From NCBI GenBank assembly GCA_019137255.1, contig WPDH01000074.1, positions 186,001 through 250,000 on the forward strand: a DNA stretch of 64,000 nucleotides. The letters are read 5' to 3'. The first letter of the stretch is position 1, and each line of letters begins with the position of its first letter. The position numbers were made by a program, and so were the translations under genes. Below, piece after piece: positions 22,720-34,778 of this stretch. The DNA is from Corinectria fuckeliana. Taxonomy: Eukaryota > Ascomycota > Sordariomycetes > Hypocreales > Nectriaceae. The notes under the pieces were generated by a model. It had not been told where the DNA came from, searched no databases, and saw only the letters and a list, made by a program, of their open reading frames with translations.

Positions 22720-25012
22720 GATGACCGAAGACCCACACCTTGCGCCTATCGCCAGGTGGTTTTGGCTTGGAGGGTTGCGAACTTGTCGCGTCTATTCTCA
22801 GTATCGGCTTTACCACACTTACTGCTCCTGTCCCGACCCCGAACATGCCGTCTCATGCGAGGGAGGAAGTCCCGCGACGTAGTGTGGGAGAGGATGAGAC
22901 GCTGGACATTGATGGGGACAGCGAGAGGGTTGACGCGTACAAGCTGCAGGTGGGCGATGTTGGAGGGGGGGGGGCTGATGGCAATCGCAGTGCATATAAG
23001 CAGCAAAGTGAGCAGACCGTAGTGCATGTGATGGTCACGAACGCATCATGTCCCAACGATGACGGTTGAAAACGCTCCGGCAGTTGGGAGTGGATGCCCT
23101 CGAAGGGACCCTAGAGCTCTGTAACCTTCAGCCCTGGACCCCTGGAGATTGGCTGATAGCATTGTACGTGCCTACGTGCCTACTTGCCTACCTCCGTCGT
23201 GTGAAGGTGGGAACGTCGCAAACCGGGAGTGAAGTAATAATGGTAGGATTGGTCGCCCGGTACGACGGTACAGCAGAACGATCAGGGCCGACGACCGCGG
23301 CGAATGTGACGAGAACGCGAGGTGGTAAGGGTGAGTGGCTAATAAACAAACAGGAGGAGGAGGAGGAGGCCGATCAGCTCATTCCTGCAGCTGTGACGAG
23401 ACTTTGCACGGTGTTTATGCTGTTTGGGAGTGGGATTCGGGCTACTGAGGAACAAACGGCAAATATTGAGACAGCGGTGAGAGGGGAGAGACTGGCGATA
23501 GTCTCATGGGCCATCAACGTGAGGCAGCTTCGTCTCGCTGGGTTGGCTCCTTGGCAAGGAAAAAGTGACTCACAGTGCTTCCGCCCGTGATTGAGGGCCC
23601 GAGTCGTTCGATGGGTAGGCGGTACTGCAGTGCTGCATCGCGGGATCATGTGAGTGATATATGCACCTGGACGATACTGAGGTGCACTGTGCCTAGGTAG
23701 TACGTAAGGTAGTAGGTAGGTTGGTAGGTTGGCAAGTACTAGTATAGATGGGAACGAGAGGAGTCCAAGCACACAGGCAACGCGGGAATGCATGATGAGA
23801 CCCGGGGGGCTGAGTGCAATTGCAGGTCCCACCACAGAAAGGAGCTTCGGGTCAGCGAGAAACAATCTTGTTTGTTGATGACCATCATGCAACTTGGATG
23901 CGCTGATATGCGCTGGCGGTGCCCGTCCCTCGTGCTGAAAGCCACCTACTAGGTAGGTCGGTCTAACGTCTAACACACCCCCCCGGCCCGTCTCCGCGAC
24001 GCCCGTTGTCGGTCGGCACGGGCGGGGTCATGGGGAAGGGCAATATGCAAGTTGCAACAGGAGAAACAAAATGCTTGGTTGCTTGCTGCTTGGCTTGGTG
24101 CTTGGGTACTGGTTCAGCCAGGGTGAGACTCGGGGCGGGGGAGCTTGAGCTCGGAATGGAGGGGGGGAGAGGGCACGCCTTGATGGATGCCTCAGTCTGT
24201 CTCGATCTGGAGAAGGCAAGGACGCAGGGCGAGGGCGAAACCCGAAGCCATCTGCTGGGTTTTCCCGTCTTCGTTCTGGTTTGCTCTGGCGCCCTGCGAT
24301 TTTCCTTCAAGGCACCTGATAGACAGAGATGATGTATGAGGGTTGCATAGTCTCATTCTTGGGCTTCTGGTTTCAATCAGCAGCTGGGGTGGCCAGATCG
24401 ATCGAGATTCCAGGACCAAGGATGATTCCGTCCAATTTGACTCTGAGGTATGTTGTAGACTGCCTCGGGTGCTGTGCAGAAAGCTCCCCCAAGTGCCAAG
24501 TGGAGGGGCGGGCTTTTGGGCGAGAATGCTCATAAGTCAGCTGGAGTAAGACGGGAAGTATTCGAGGCTACTCGTAGCTGATGAACAACAATAAGATTGC
24601 CAACCAAGCGAGGAAGAAAAATCTAGGGTCCGCCCGCTCACTGATGCGTTCATGGAGTGTTCACGGATGTGTTCATGGATGTGCTCACTTGGTGTGTGCT
24701 CCCATGCTGATGAGAGAGAAGAAGCAGAGTCGGGTCGCTGCTTTGGCGTACACACACCCGACACGCAAGGCGCATAGTACACACAGACACCAACGGGCAC
24801 GGGCCAGAAGCCCGCCGGACCCCCTGCTGTTGCAGTTGCAGTTGCAGCATTGAAGCCGCATTTAGCGTGCTTGCTATGCTGTGCTGCGCTGTGCCGTTAG
24901 GAAAGTCACCGGCGTTAGTAATGATCCAGCCAGAGAATGGCGGAGACCGTGAGAAATGCGAAGAGAAGCCTCACTGATGGTGCATCCATCCCAGGTCTCC
25001 CAAGTCCCCAAG

Positions 25013-25037
25013 CCCCCCCCCCCCCCCCCCCCCCCNN
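25013..25037. other. C23 run followed by NN gap
   Basis: Twenty-three C bases (25013..25035) end in two undetermined bases (25036-25037), a likely assembly artefact or collapsed homopolymer. Confidence 0.95.
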
Positions 25038-25648
25038 GGCTCGACGCCTGGGCGCGCGCCAGGACGCCCCGTCCCACGCGCGCGCCTTCCCCCTTCCAGC
25101 ACCTAACTTAGCTCTAGGAGCTAGCTCCCCGGAGATGGTGGGTGATTATTGGTCCCTACGCTGCCTTCTCCGCTTGCTGAATCATGAGAGGAACGCGAGG
25201 CAGAGCTGGCTGGGTCAACCATGCACCCATGGTGACCACTGACCACTGACTGGCCAGGCGCCTAGGCTTGAACTTTGTCCCTTTCCGAAGAAGATCCAAA
25301 GTTGCCAAGCAAAGTCGTTGTGGCACGAATACTTCGTTGCTTGGTCCCCCTTCCTTTTCAACGGCGACGAGCGTCCCGAACAACCTCGCCAACTCTGCGA
25401 TTCCTGTCTTTGTCAAGCTCTTCAGCGACGCACCTCGAGTCCGGCCTCGTCAATCGGCCTCCGACCGGCCCCTGTCGTTGTGCTCTTTGCTCTCTGCCGT
25501 CTCTGTTGCCGTTTCCCGAGTCCTCGTCTTGTCTCTCGTCCCCGAGTCTGCTCCATGCCCGCCGCGCCCGCGCCCACGCCTACGCCTACGCCCACGCCCG
25601 CTCCCGCTCTCGCACACTGACTCCCGACTTCGAATCCCCCATTCCCAA

Positions 25649-25710
25649 CCACGTCAACGTCAACGTCAAAGCCAACGCCAACGTCCACGTTAAACGTCAA
25701 CGTCCACGTT
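25649..25710. repeat. AACGTC/CACGTC hexanucleotide repeat with CRE-like cores
   Basis: Imperfect tandem AACGTC-type units in the Rim15 leader. ACGTCA (reverse TGACGT, the core bound by ATF/CREB-type bZIPs) occurs four times, at 25651, 25657, 25663 and 25694. A related CACGCC/TACGCC repeat lies just upstream (about 25566-25612). Confidence 0.7.
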
Positions 25711-25958
25711 CAACCCGTCTGCCTCGAGACTTTCCTCGCTGCCGACCCTCAGTCATGTCTTCGAGTCTCGCGGGTCTGTAGTTCTGGCGCCCTTGCCAGA
25801 CCCCGAGTCTCCAACCACTTGTGCTTCCTGTTGGGACACCCACCACGGGCCCCTTCGCCGGGCACACGGCCGCCTCTGCACGGCTCGTCCGCCCTTACTA
25901 CGCACACACGACTAACAGACCGAATTCCCGGTTCCCAAGACAAGACCCATCAGGCGCC

Positions 25959-28900
25959 ATGGAGTCACCTGGCGCCTCGCTGGTGCCCCCGGCCATTGCC
26001 TCGCTGCGGGTACAGCAGACGACTGCCATGGAGAGATCCTTCAGCCAGGATATACGGGAGGAGCGGGAGGAACTACGCGAAGCGGCCGAACAAACCCTCA
26101 ATACCATTGTCGACCTAAACCTCGACGGAACCATCAAGTGGGTTAGTCCCTCCTGGACCGACGTCGTCGGCACAGAGTTTGAAACCGTCAGCGGTGTCCC
26201 CATTTCAAACTTGATCGTCAGCGACAACAAATCCGTCTTTACCGAGGTCGTCGAGTCCATGCAGAAGGACGACTCCCGCAGCCATCGAGTCCGCCTTGCT
26301 ATCCAGCTTGGACCGTTGTCGAAACTCCTGCCTCCTCAGGAAGGCCAAGATTCTGATCCCGAATCCGAGAACCAGCAACCACACGCCCTGGACCTTGAAG
26401 CCCAAGGCATCATGGTTTACGACAGTGTCTCGGGCGGTGAAAGTCACGTAAGTTTTGGCACATCCGCATTGGCTTGGCTCGGCCAAGGTTCTAACATGCC
26501 CTTTGACAGGTTATGTGGATGCTGCGGCCATGGATCGCTCCTCGGGAGATAAAGATTGACCTCCCCGCTGTCATCGTCGACTCGCTAGGATCTGGCGCCG
26601 AAGTCCTTGCCGGCTACTTGACCCAGCTTGCGGACTGTGGTCTAGACAACCCCGAGGAACAGGACCCGCCCCCTCCCGTGCTCTGCCGCATCTGCGAGCG
26701 CCAGATCCCGCGTTGGTGGTTTGAGAAGCACACCGATCTTTGCCTCCAAGAACACCGAGCCGAGATGGACGTGCAGATGGCCCAGGAAAACTTGACGGAG
26801 CACCGCCACGCCATTGTCAAGGTCCTCGATGCGCTAGAAGCCCGCAAAAGCCGCTCCATGACAGGCGAGCCATCCTCGCTCCCGGTCGCCGAGTACAAGG
26901 GACTGCCCATCGGGCCACCGCCGTCGACCCATTCCTCGCCTGGTAGTTCCCTGCCTCGGTCGCGAGAGCGTTCTGGTGGATTTGGGCACGCTAGGGCACG
27001 CTCTTTCGCCATACGCCGCCCACAGGCTCGGATAGTCGAGCTTCTGATGGACCTCTGTGACACCGCCATAGAAGTTAGCACCCCCGCTATCAAAGAGTCG
27101 TCATCACAGCAGAACCACGGCGAGCTGCGGACTCAATCGCCGCAATCCGAGTCACGAATCTCGCAGGTTCTCCATTGGCAGTCCCCAAGCACAAACACGC
27201 TGGAGCAGGAGCAAGGACTGGCTCTCCTATGTGCTGATACCGAAAAGGTTGCCAGGGCAAAGGTCGACGCCGTGTTCCGCCATAGGAAGATCATTGAATA
27301 TTCGGAGCGTATTCGAATCGAACTGGCCGTCCTCGTTCAGGACTGCATCGACGAGGCGCTGAGGAAGGCGGCCCGCATTGCCGCTGGCGATTTTACGGAC
27401 TCGACCGAGGACGGAGACGATGGGGCCCCTGAACAATACGAAGAGCGCGATCAAGAAACAGGAGAAGCGGAAAGCTCTCATGAGCCCCAAGAAGCTGACA
27501 ACTACCCCGAGCCGTTGAACAGCCCCTCTGCTCTGGCTGCAGCTTTGCGTCAGATGGATCTATCCGACCGGCCCAATCGTTCTTCGCGACCAACCTCATT
27601 CATTGCCTCGACGAGGTCTAGCAGCCCGAAGGAGTGCCCGACCCCTCGATCTCACTTCGGCGCCCCTAGTGGCTTGGGGCCTCAGATTCGGGATACTCGC
27701 AGGGACTCGGTCTACCTGGAAAGCGACACTGTCGACAGCGAAGGGAGCATGCGATCCTCATCAGTTGCATCCCGTAATGCCCCTAGGACCGAGTCCCCAA
27801 TCTCTGAGTTTGGGGATCTCAGACGTGCCGCAAGCACCAGGCAACGTCATCGGCGAAGTCTGATACTCCCTGGCGCTTCGTCTCCCCGGCGTCAGGAGTC
27901 TCCCTCCCGGCCACCTCCGCCTGCATCTCCGTTGCGGATCAAGGCTCGAGGCTTTCCCATGTCTCAAGATATTGCGTCTCCTGAGGCATCGCCTATGCTC
28001 CCTGGTAGTGACTTCAGCTCTCCCGCTCCGATCGCTCATAGGCACCATAGACGGCAGTCCTCGGCCGCCATATCCGACTTTGTCATGAAGCCGCCGCCCT
28101 CACCACGCCTGGGTCCCAACCAAGCTCCTCCTCAGCCCCGGCCGACCCAGCCTTCCATCAAGGATTTCGAGATCATCAAACCAATCAGCAAAGGAGCTTT
28201 CGGAAGTGTCTATCTTTCCAAGAAGAAGTCCACGGGAGAGTATTTTGCAATCAAGGTCCTCAAGAAGGCAGACATGGTTGCAAAGAATCAAGTTGGCAAT
28301 GTCAAGGCCGAACGTGCCATCATGATGTGGCAAGGGCAGAGCGAGTTCGTTGCCAAACTCTACTGGACATTCTCCAGCAAGGACTACCTCTATCTTGTTA
28401 TGGAATATCTCAATGGTGGCGATTGCGCTTCCCTCATCAAGGTCCTGGGCGGCCTTCCCGAGGAATGGGTCAAGAAATACCTTGGCGAAGTCGTCTTGGG
28501 CGTTGAGCATCTTCACAGTCGAGGCATCATCCACCGAGATTTGAAGCCAGACAACCTGTTGATTGACCAGAAGGGTCACCTCAAGCTGACCGATTTTGGT
28601 TTGTCTCGTATGGGTTTGGTGGGACGACAGAAGCGGGCACTGAACAGCGAGAATTCAGATGCTACCCCTGACTTGCTCAAGCAAGGACCGTTTGCTCGTT
28701 CTGCGTCGATTGCGTCCTCGCGATCTACCTCACTTGATTTACACGGCCACGCTCATTCACCAAGCATGACACCACAGATGACCCCGGACACGGGTAGCTT
28801 TCAGCCGTCCTACTTCAGCCTTGGCCAAGAAACTCGCCGGGTCTCCAGTAGCCACCGGAGCGACAGTGGTGGAAGCGAGACGCTGGCACACATGGTAGCT

Positions 28901-31714
28901 GCCTTCTCCCTAAACGAATCCGAGGCAGCATCGCAAGCAACCAGCATGAAGTCACCGTTGGATGAGGAGGCGATTACGCAAGGCTCCCCGGACCTGCCCG
29001 CCCACTTCAACCACCGAATGAGCTTGGACGGCCACCGGCATTCTCTCCCACCCTCGAATATGATGCCTCCGCCCATGGCACTGTTCAACCCGGAGGATAC
29101 AAACCGTCGCTTTGTTGGCACGCCTGACTATCTGGCCCCAGAAACGATCAAGGGCGATAAACAGGACGAAACTAGCGATTGGTGGTCTGTAGGCTGCATC
29201 CTGTTTGAATTCCTCTACGGGATCCCGCCTTTCCACGCTGGGGAGGCCGAACAAGTTTTCGAAAACATTCTCGCACGCCGGATCCAATGGCCGGATGAGA
29301 ATGAGTGCGAACCCGTGTCCGACGAAGCCAAGGACCTCATCAACAGATTGCTATGTATGCAGCCCCCACAACGGCTGGGTTCGAACCTAGAGGACAAGTT
29401 CTCCTCTGGCGGTGAAGAAATCCGCAATCATCCGTGGTTCCGGGATGTGAACTGGGAAACGCTTGTTGAGGACGAGGCTCAGTTTGTGCCCGAGCCCGAG
29501 AACCCCGAGGACACGGAATACTTTGATGCCAGAGGTGCAGTGTTGCAGTCCTTTGCGGAGGAGATGGAGGATCAATCCTCACCACCGTGCTCGACGGGTG
29601 GCTCGGAGTACCCCGAGCGACCGCACGACGCTCTCTCCAGAGTACGATCACAGGTCAACTCAATGAACCGGAAGCTCATGCCTCTGCACATTCCGCCACA
29701 TGTGCGTGACTCGAAGTCCAGGCGACTGAGCGAACCAGTGGCCATGGACGATTTCGGGAACTTTACCTTCAAGAACCTTCCTGTGTTGGAGAAGGCCAAC
29801 AAGGACGTCATCCAGAAACTGCGAGCAGAGGCGCTGGCAGCCCAGAAACAGTCCGCTAGTTCCGGAGGAGCCCCCAACGTCTCGCCTGGACCGTCGCTTG
29901 AAGGAAGTCCCGTACTCTCGAACCCGATTCAAAGGACCATATCCAATGCCAAGAACCGACCACAGTCACCGTCGGGCTTCAATCACTCAAACGCATCTCC
30001 AAGTCGGATTTCACAGCCATCCTCGCCACTGCTCGTTTCCTTCGTGGCGGGTCAAGGGGGCGAAGGGCGAAGAAAGGCATCGAGCAACTCGTCGAGTCTT
30101 TCTCACCAGTCGGGCCCGTCACTCCAACCAAGCTCGGCATTCGAGATACCAAAGGTGCCACCTAGTTTGCAGAAAGCTGCCACCACGGTTGCAGCGTCCC
30201 CTTCCAAGGGCCGTGGAAGCGCGCCTCCGCCCCCCTTGTCCTTGTCGCCACAAAAGACTGTTGCAACGCCACGACAGTCAAGCAACTCCTCGGGCCGGTC
30301 TCGTTCCCTGACCGTGGGTTCTCAGTCGCAAGACGGTAGTCCTATTGCGCCCGACATCTTGCATCACCATAGGAACCGAAGAAGCCAGGTGTTCGACATG
30401 TCTCCGTCGTCTTCGGATAACGAGGGAGAGAAACATAACGCACTGCTTCGGGTCCAGCGGCGTAGGCAGAGCTCACGGCGACTGTCGCAGATTGCATTCG
30501 ATGCAGGACCTACCTTTCGACCGCTAGATGTTCTGATCTGCGAAGATCATCCCGTGTCGCGCATGGTGATGGAGAAGTTGTTGGAGAAGCTGCGGTGTCG
30601 AACTATTTCTGTAGCCAATGGATCCGAAGCGGTTCGATACTCGATGAGTGAGATCAAATTTGACGTCATCTTCCTCGAGTATCAACTGCCGCAGATCAGT
30701 GGAGCGGATGTGGCACGCATGATTCGAGAAACCAAGAATGCCAATTCTCATACGCCCATCGTGGCCATCACGGCTTACCTCAAGGAGCTGCAGGCTCCAC
30801 ACTACTTTGACTCGCTCATTGAGAAACCCATCAGTTCGTCAAAGCTAACCGAGGTCCTGCGGAGCTTGTGCCAGTGGCGACCTGAGTCGCCAGGGCCAGG
30901 CAACTCGACAGGCATGCCGCGACCAGTGCCATTGGGTATTCGGAAAGCCAACGCCCGGGCGGAAGATAGCCCAACGTCGACGTCGTCTACTTTCGCCGGA
31001 CGCCTCGGAACGGCCATGATGTCGAGTCGGGAAGATTCCATTAGCTCATCACTGTTTGGCGACTCGGAGTCGGTCATGACGGACGACGTTCCCATTGTGA
31101 TCAGCCGCAAGACGACAAATGAGTGGGATGAGGGCGGACTGGGCATCACTACGGATAACGATGCTGGGAACGTGTTCGAGGGGCTAGGAAGGCCCACCCC
31201 CTCGTTGCTTACGCAGCATTCCGCCCCTGGGATGATGGAGCACGAACCCCGGTCACTCGACAAGATCAAGGCTAGGAGAGACGCGGGTGAGCGCCTTGCC
31301 CCAGAGAGCACCGAATCAGCCGACGACGAAGACGAGGAGCTCGGAGCGGGGCATGACAAGCAGCATGGACGCAGCAGCCAGCAGTTGCTCGGCAAGGCAG
31401 GCCTCCCCAGCTCGAAACTCGGCATCGAAATGATGCGCGCCAACAGCCACGACAGCATGACGTTGGGGTCCGAGAGCACGCCCGAGGCGGTGACGCAGGT
31501 GGTGACTACGCCATCCAAGGAGATGGAAATGGGGATGCTGGAGAGCGCGGCGATTGCAGCAGCACAGACGACTCCGCCGGACCCGATCAAGGGCGAGGCT
31601 CACGACGACCAGAGGGACTCCGGCAGCGTTGATGCCACGCCGAGGCCTCCTCCTCCGCGAACTGCGAGCGATGAGGACATCGAAGAGGCAACACCACGGC
31701 AGCCGGGGAAGTAA
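25959..31714 (+). CDS. RIM15: Rim15-type PAS/kinase/receiver protein kinase
   Basis: Two exons, 25959..26447 and 26510..31714 (62-nt intron); 1897 aa. Start chosen at 25959 (CGCCATGG), just upstream of the PAS domain. Order of parts: PAS-like domain (about 30-100), a CxxC...HxxxxxC zinc finger at about 222-241 (CRICERQIPRWWFEKH, DLC), long Ser-rich linker, AGC kinase from about residue 716 (GAFGSVYL, AIKVLKK, HRDLKPDN near 837, DFG at 858), a 170-residue insertion between DFG and GTPDYLAPE (about 1033) that marks Rim15/Greatwall kinases, kinase end with AGC tail, then a receiver-like domain at about 1502-1620 (ICEDHP, IVAITAY, EKPIS). Family role: integrates TORC1, PKA and Pho85 signals to drive quiescence and stress transcription through endosulfine phosphorylation. 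The receiver has Glu where the phospho-Asp should be. Confidence 0.95.
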
Positions 31715-34700
31715 GACATGTCGTTCACTTCCGAGTCATCCGCGGATGGGATCTTGCCGGAATCTCTACACAATCTGGCTCTTTCGTTCAAATATTTTGT
31801 TTCTTACTTCTCACATGAATTTTTCCTATGTCTGGATTGTAGCGTGGCGTTTGCGTGGAGAGGCCTGAGCTGAGCTGAGCTGAGCTGAGCTGAGCTGTAT
31901 CGTGGAAGGGGGGGTCTTCTCATCCAAGCGCACATTTGTATCGTTGGGAGGTCAGGAACCGAAAGGAAGAAAAGGGAGGAGAGGCAGAAAAGAAAACAAG
32001 ACCGACAAAGACTGGCATTCGCGTCAAAGTACCGAGAAAGCATCTACTAGGTGGGAAACGGTAACGGAGTTTGTTCGTTCTTATTTTTGGCCGTGTTGGT
32101 TTTTGAGGCTTGGACAAGCAGAATACAAGTCTAGGGAAGGAGGCAGGGAAAGCTCATTAGTACACAAGCGTGTCTAGTGATGATGAGGCGGCAATATTTT
32201 CCCCTCTTCTTCATGGCGACGAGCTTGGAGTGATGGTGAGTAGTGGGGAAGTAGTGAGTGAGTATGCGGAGACGAGGCGACGAGAACGAAACAGTCAAAA
32301 TCGTCTCCACGGCATCAATCACCACTACCACTACTATATTGTGACAGCTTCTTGCTGGTAGCGTGTGTATACGAGACCCAGATACGATACATACCTTACT
32401 ACTACATTTTACTTCTCCAATTATGAACTATTGACGAAGCCGTGATGGGTTAGCTTTTGATGCTTCTGTACACTATCGTCAAGGGTGCGCGAACCCAATG
32501 ATGGGGGAAATGCAGCCTGTAGCTGGGGAAGACGGGTCTGTATAGAGAGATGGAAGGGGCGAGAGAAGGTGGCTGCGGAGCAAGGGCCGAAGAGCGAAAG
32601 GCACAAGAAACAGAAAAAAATGCCTCTTTCTGATAGACACCGGCCCGGCCAGACAACGGGAGATGATATGTGATTTGTCTAATCCTGGCATACATAAGTT
32701 GCGCAAGGCGCGGTTCCCAAGCCAAAATCCCCGTGAGACCCCGCTCAACGGCCATTGACTACGGAACTTACAAAGACGTAAAAGCAAGCATGGTGTTATG
32801 GTTATCTATAGCTCCTAGATTCGTGTGGAGAAGAGCGGCGGGGATGAGCGTGAGCCCTCCAGTTAGCGACGAGGAGGCTGGCGAGGGTATGGAGATAGTA
32901 GGCTGGCACTTGAGATTGAGTTGGTCTCCTCGAAGCGATGCGACTCTATCCCGAGCGTCACGAGGGCAGTGGAGCCTTGGGACGGACTGCAAGATGGGAG
33001 GAATGACGCGGCTTTGCTGTGGTTTCCAGGATTTGTATACTCAGATAGGTAGGTAGGTAAGTGATGAGTTTGGCAGCTGATGCAACGAGACACAAAGAGA
33101 GAGTGTGTAGGTATGGCGGGTGTGTGGGAGAGAAGCGAAGAGACGGGAGAGTTGAAGAGACAACGGTGTCGATGAAAAAAGAAAAAAGGAATGAAAAAAG
33201 AAAAAAAAGTAATGAATGAATGAAATGTGGGCAAGATAATGATTGAATGGCCTTGAATGCGTTACGAGTATTGCTAATTGAATGGTTTGATGAGCAACCC
33301 GAAAGCTGCTTTTGTTCACCGAAGGGTATCGGTATCTATCAACAGGGGATAGACTAGATACTACTGTAATCTACGTACATACGAGGATGCAATGGAAGGT
33401 TGAGAGATTAATTGAGAACTTGTCTGCTCTGCTCCTTCCTCAAGGGAAGAAAGAGGTCGCGTGATGTCTTTCCCACTTGAGCCGTCAAAGACGGGGCAGC
33501 GGGGCAACAAGCGTTTCTTCTCCAAAGGGGGGGGACCCCTCAGATGTCGCCAAGCAAACACGTGCATGACACCCTGGTTCCTGGTTCCAACTTGTGCTTC
33601 TTTCGTCGTCGATTTTCTTCATCTCTTCTCCGCTCTTAATGCCGAATCGCTATTGTTGTACTCTCCACCAGGGCGGTCCTAGGGCCGCTGCTGCCGACCG
33701 AGCCGGCGAAGACCGACCGAGCACGCTACCGAGGCCGGACTACTAGTCTAACCCTTCTCGCGGGAGGGCGGTGGAAGAAGAACAAACAAAAACCCCCGTC
33801 TTTGCGTGAACTTGTGTTTCCCTCCGGTCGCTGAATTGGGACACCGAGAGGTTGCGTGTGTGAAACATGCGGTTGGAGTGCGGGTGCAGTGCGGTCCGTG
33901 TGTTGTGCCCTGGAAGCTCAGGGGTGTCTCCCGGACGCTCTATTGGTGACATCTCGCCGTGATGCAGAGGGTCCAGAGGGTCTAGAGAGGGTCCAAAAGA
34001 TGCCAGAGATTTTCCCTGCCTTGCCCAATGGGTGTCGGCTGTCCGTCGTCGAACCCCACTACGAGCTGTGCCGCCATAGCCGGTCACGCGCCCAATTGCC
34101 ATGCTCGTCGTCGGTCCACGGCCGTCGTCTTTCGTCATGGGCCGCCCGGGATCTCGCCTGGATCTCTCGGCGTTGCTTCTCCTCCCCTCCTCCCGGCCCT
34201 AGATCCTTGACGGGACAGGCCCCGTCGCTTCTTCTGACCCACCAACCCCGTTCTGCACCAGCTGCGCACCAGCTGCACCAGCAGGAGCGCCTTCGGACAC
34301 GCAGAAGCTGCTGCTGGCCACAGGATTGCCCACGATGCTGCTACGCCTCTTCTGACTGGCTGGTTCCAGCTCACGATGCCCGGTTCAGCTGCGTCTCGTC
34401 GCCTCCCACTGACTTTGATCATCGAGACGGTCGTCTTGTTCAAATACTGCCCGCTGTCGCTGCTCGTCCCAGAGCCTCTGTCGTGTTGAGACAAGCTCGC
34501 CATTCCTCGGACCGACTTCAATCACCCTCCCCCAGCCGTCCCGGCTTTCAATTACATCCTCTTCGCCTGTTTGCAGTCTTGGTGTTGAGCCGGCCGGCAC
34601 TTACACACACAGCCGCGCACCCTCACCACACAACTCCCACGCAGCTGCTCCCAGCTGCCAGCTGCCAACTGCCAGTCAGTCAGCCAACCAGCCAGCCAAC

Positions 34701-34778
34701 TACGTTCGCAGCATTCTCCCCTCAAAGAAAACAAGCATAAATCCAAACTTGTTCATCTGGTCCTGCCATCCCTTCGCC
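31715..34778. other. 3.1-kb region between Rim15 and MFS transporter
   Basis: Rim15 3' UTR, then the transporter's upstream region. Contains a (TGAGC)n minisatellite, a TAGGTAGG word (33046-33060), a CACGTG hexamer at 33559..33564, about 1.2 kb before the transporter start, and a pyrimidine-rich leader (34170-34778). Long overlapping frames (33743-34740) are of low complexity and not called. Confidence 0.5.
31866..31897. repeat. (TGAGC)6 tandem repeat
   Basis: Six copies of TGAGC plus TG, about 150 bp after the Rim15 stop. Confidence 0.9.

Larger units (their letters stand above)
22720..25958. other. 3.2-kb upstream region of Rim15
   Basis: Follows the acyltransferase and precedes the Rim15 start. 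Contains TAGGTA words (23694-23735), two N bases, a 23-base C run and, nearer the Rim15 start, hexanucleotide repeats in a pyrimidine-rich leader (25400-25958). Scattered frames show no conserved protein features. Probably a long promoter and 5' UTR of Rim15, but a small unrecognised gene around 22800-23600 cannot be excluded. Confidence 0.45.

Noticed and set aside
23066..23590. 174-aa plus-strand frame starting at TTG
   Set aside because: No ATG at its 5' end and no recognisable features; also overlaps TAGGTA-type repeats.
33559..33564. CACGTG as a Pho4/NUC-1-type site for the transporter
   Set aside because: The hexamer occurs about as often as expected over the window, and it lies 1.2 kb from the start, so it supports no specific claim.
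33856..34740. 294-aa plus-strand frame before the transporter
   Set aside because: It is Ser/Pro/His/Arg-rich and lies in the pyrimidine-rich leader; no conserved motif and the MFS gene begins at a later, better-placed ATG.
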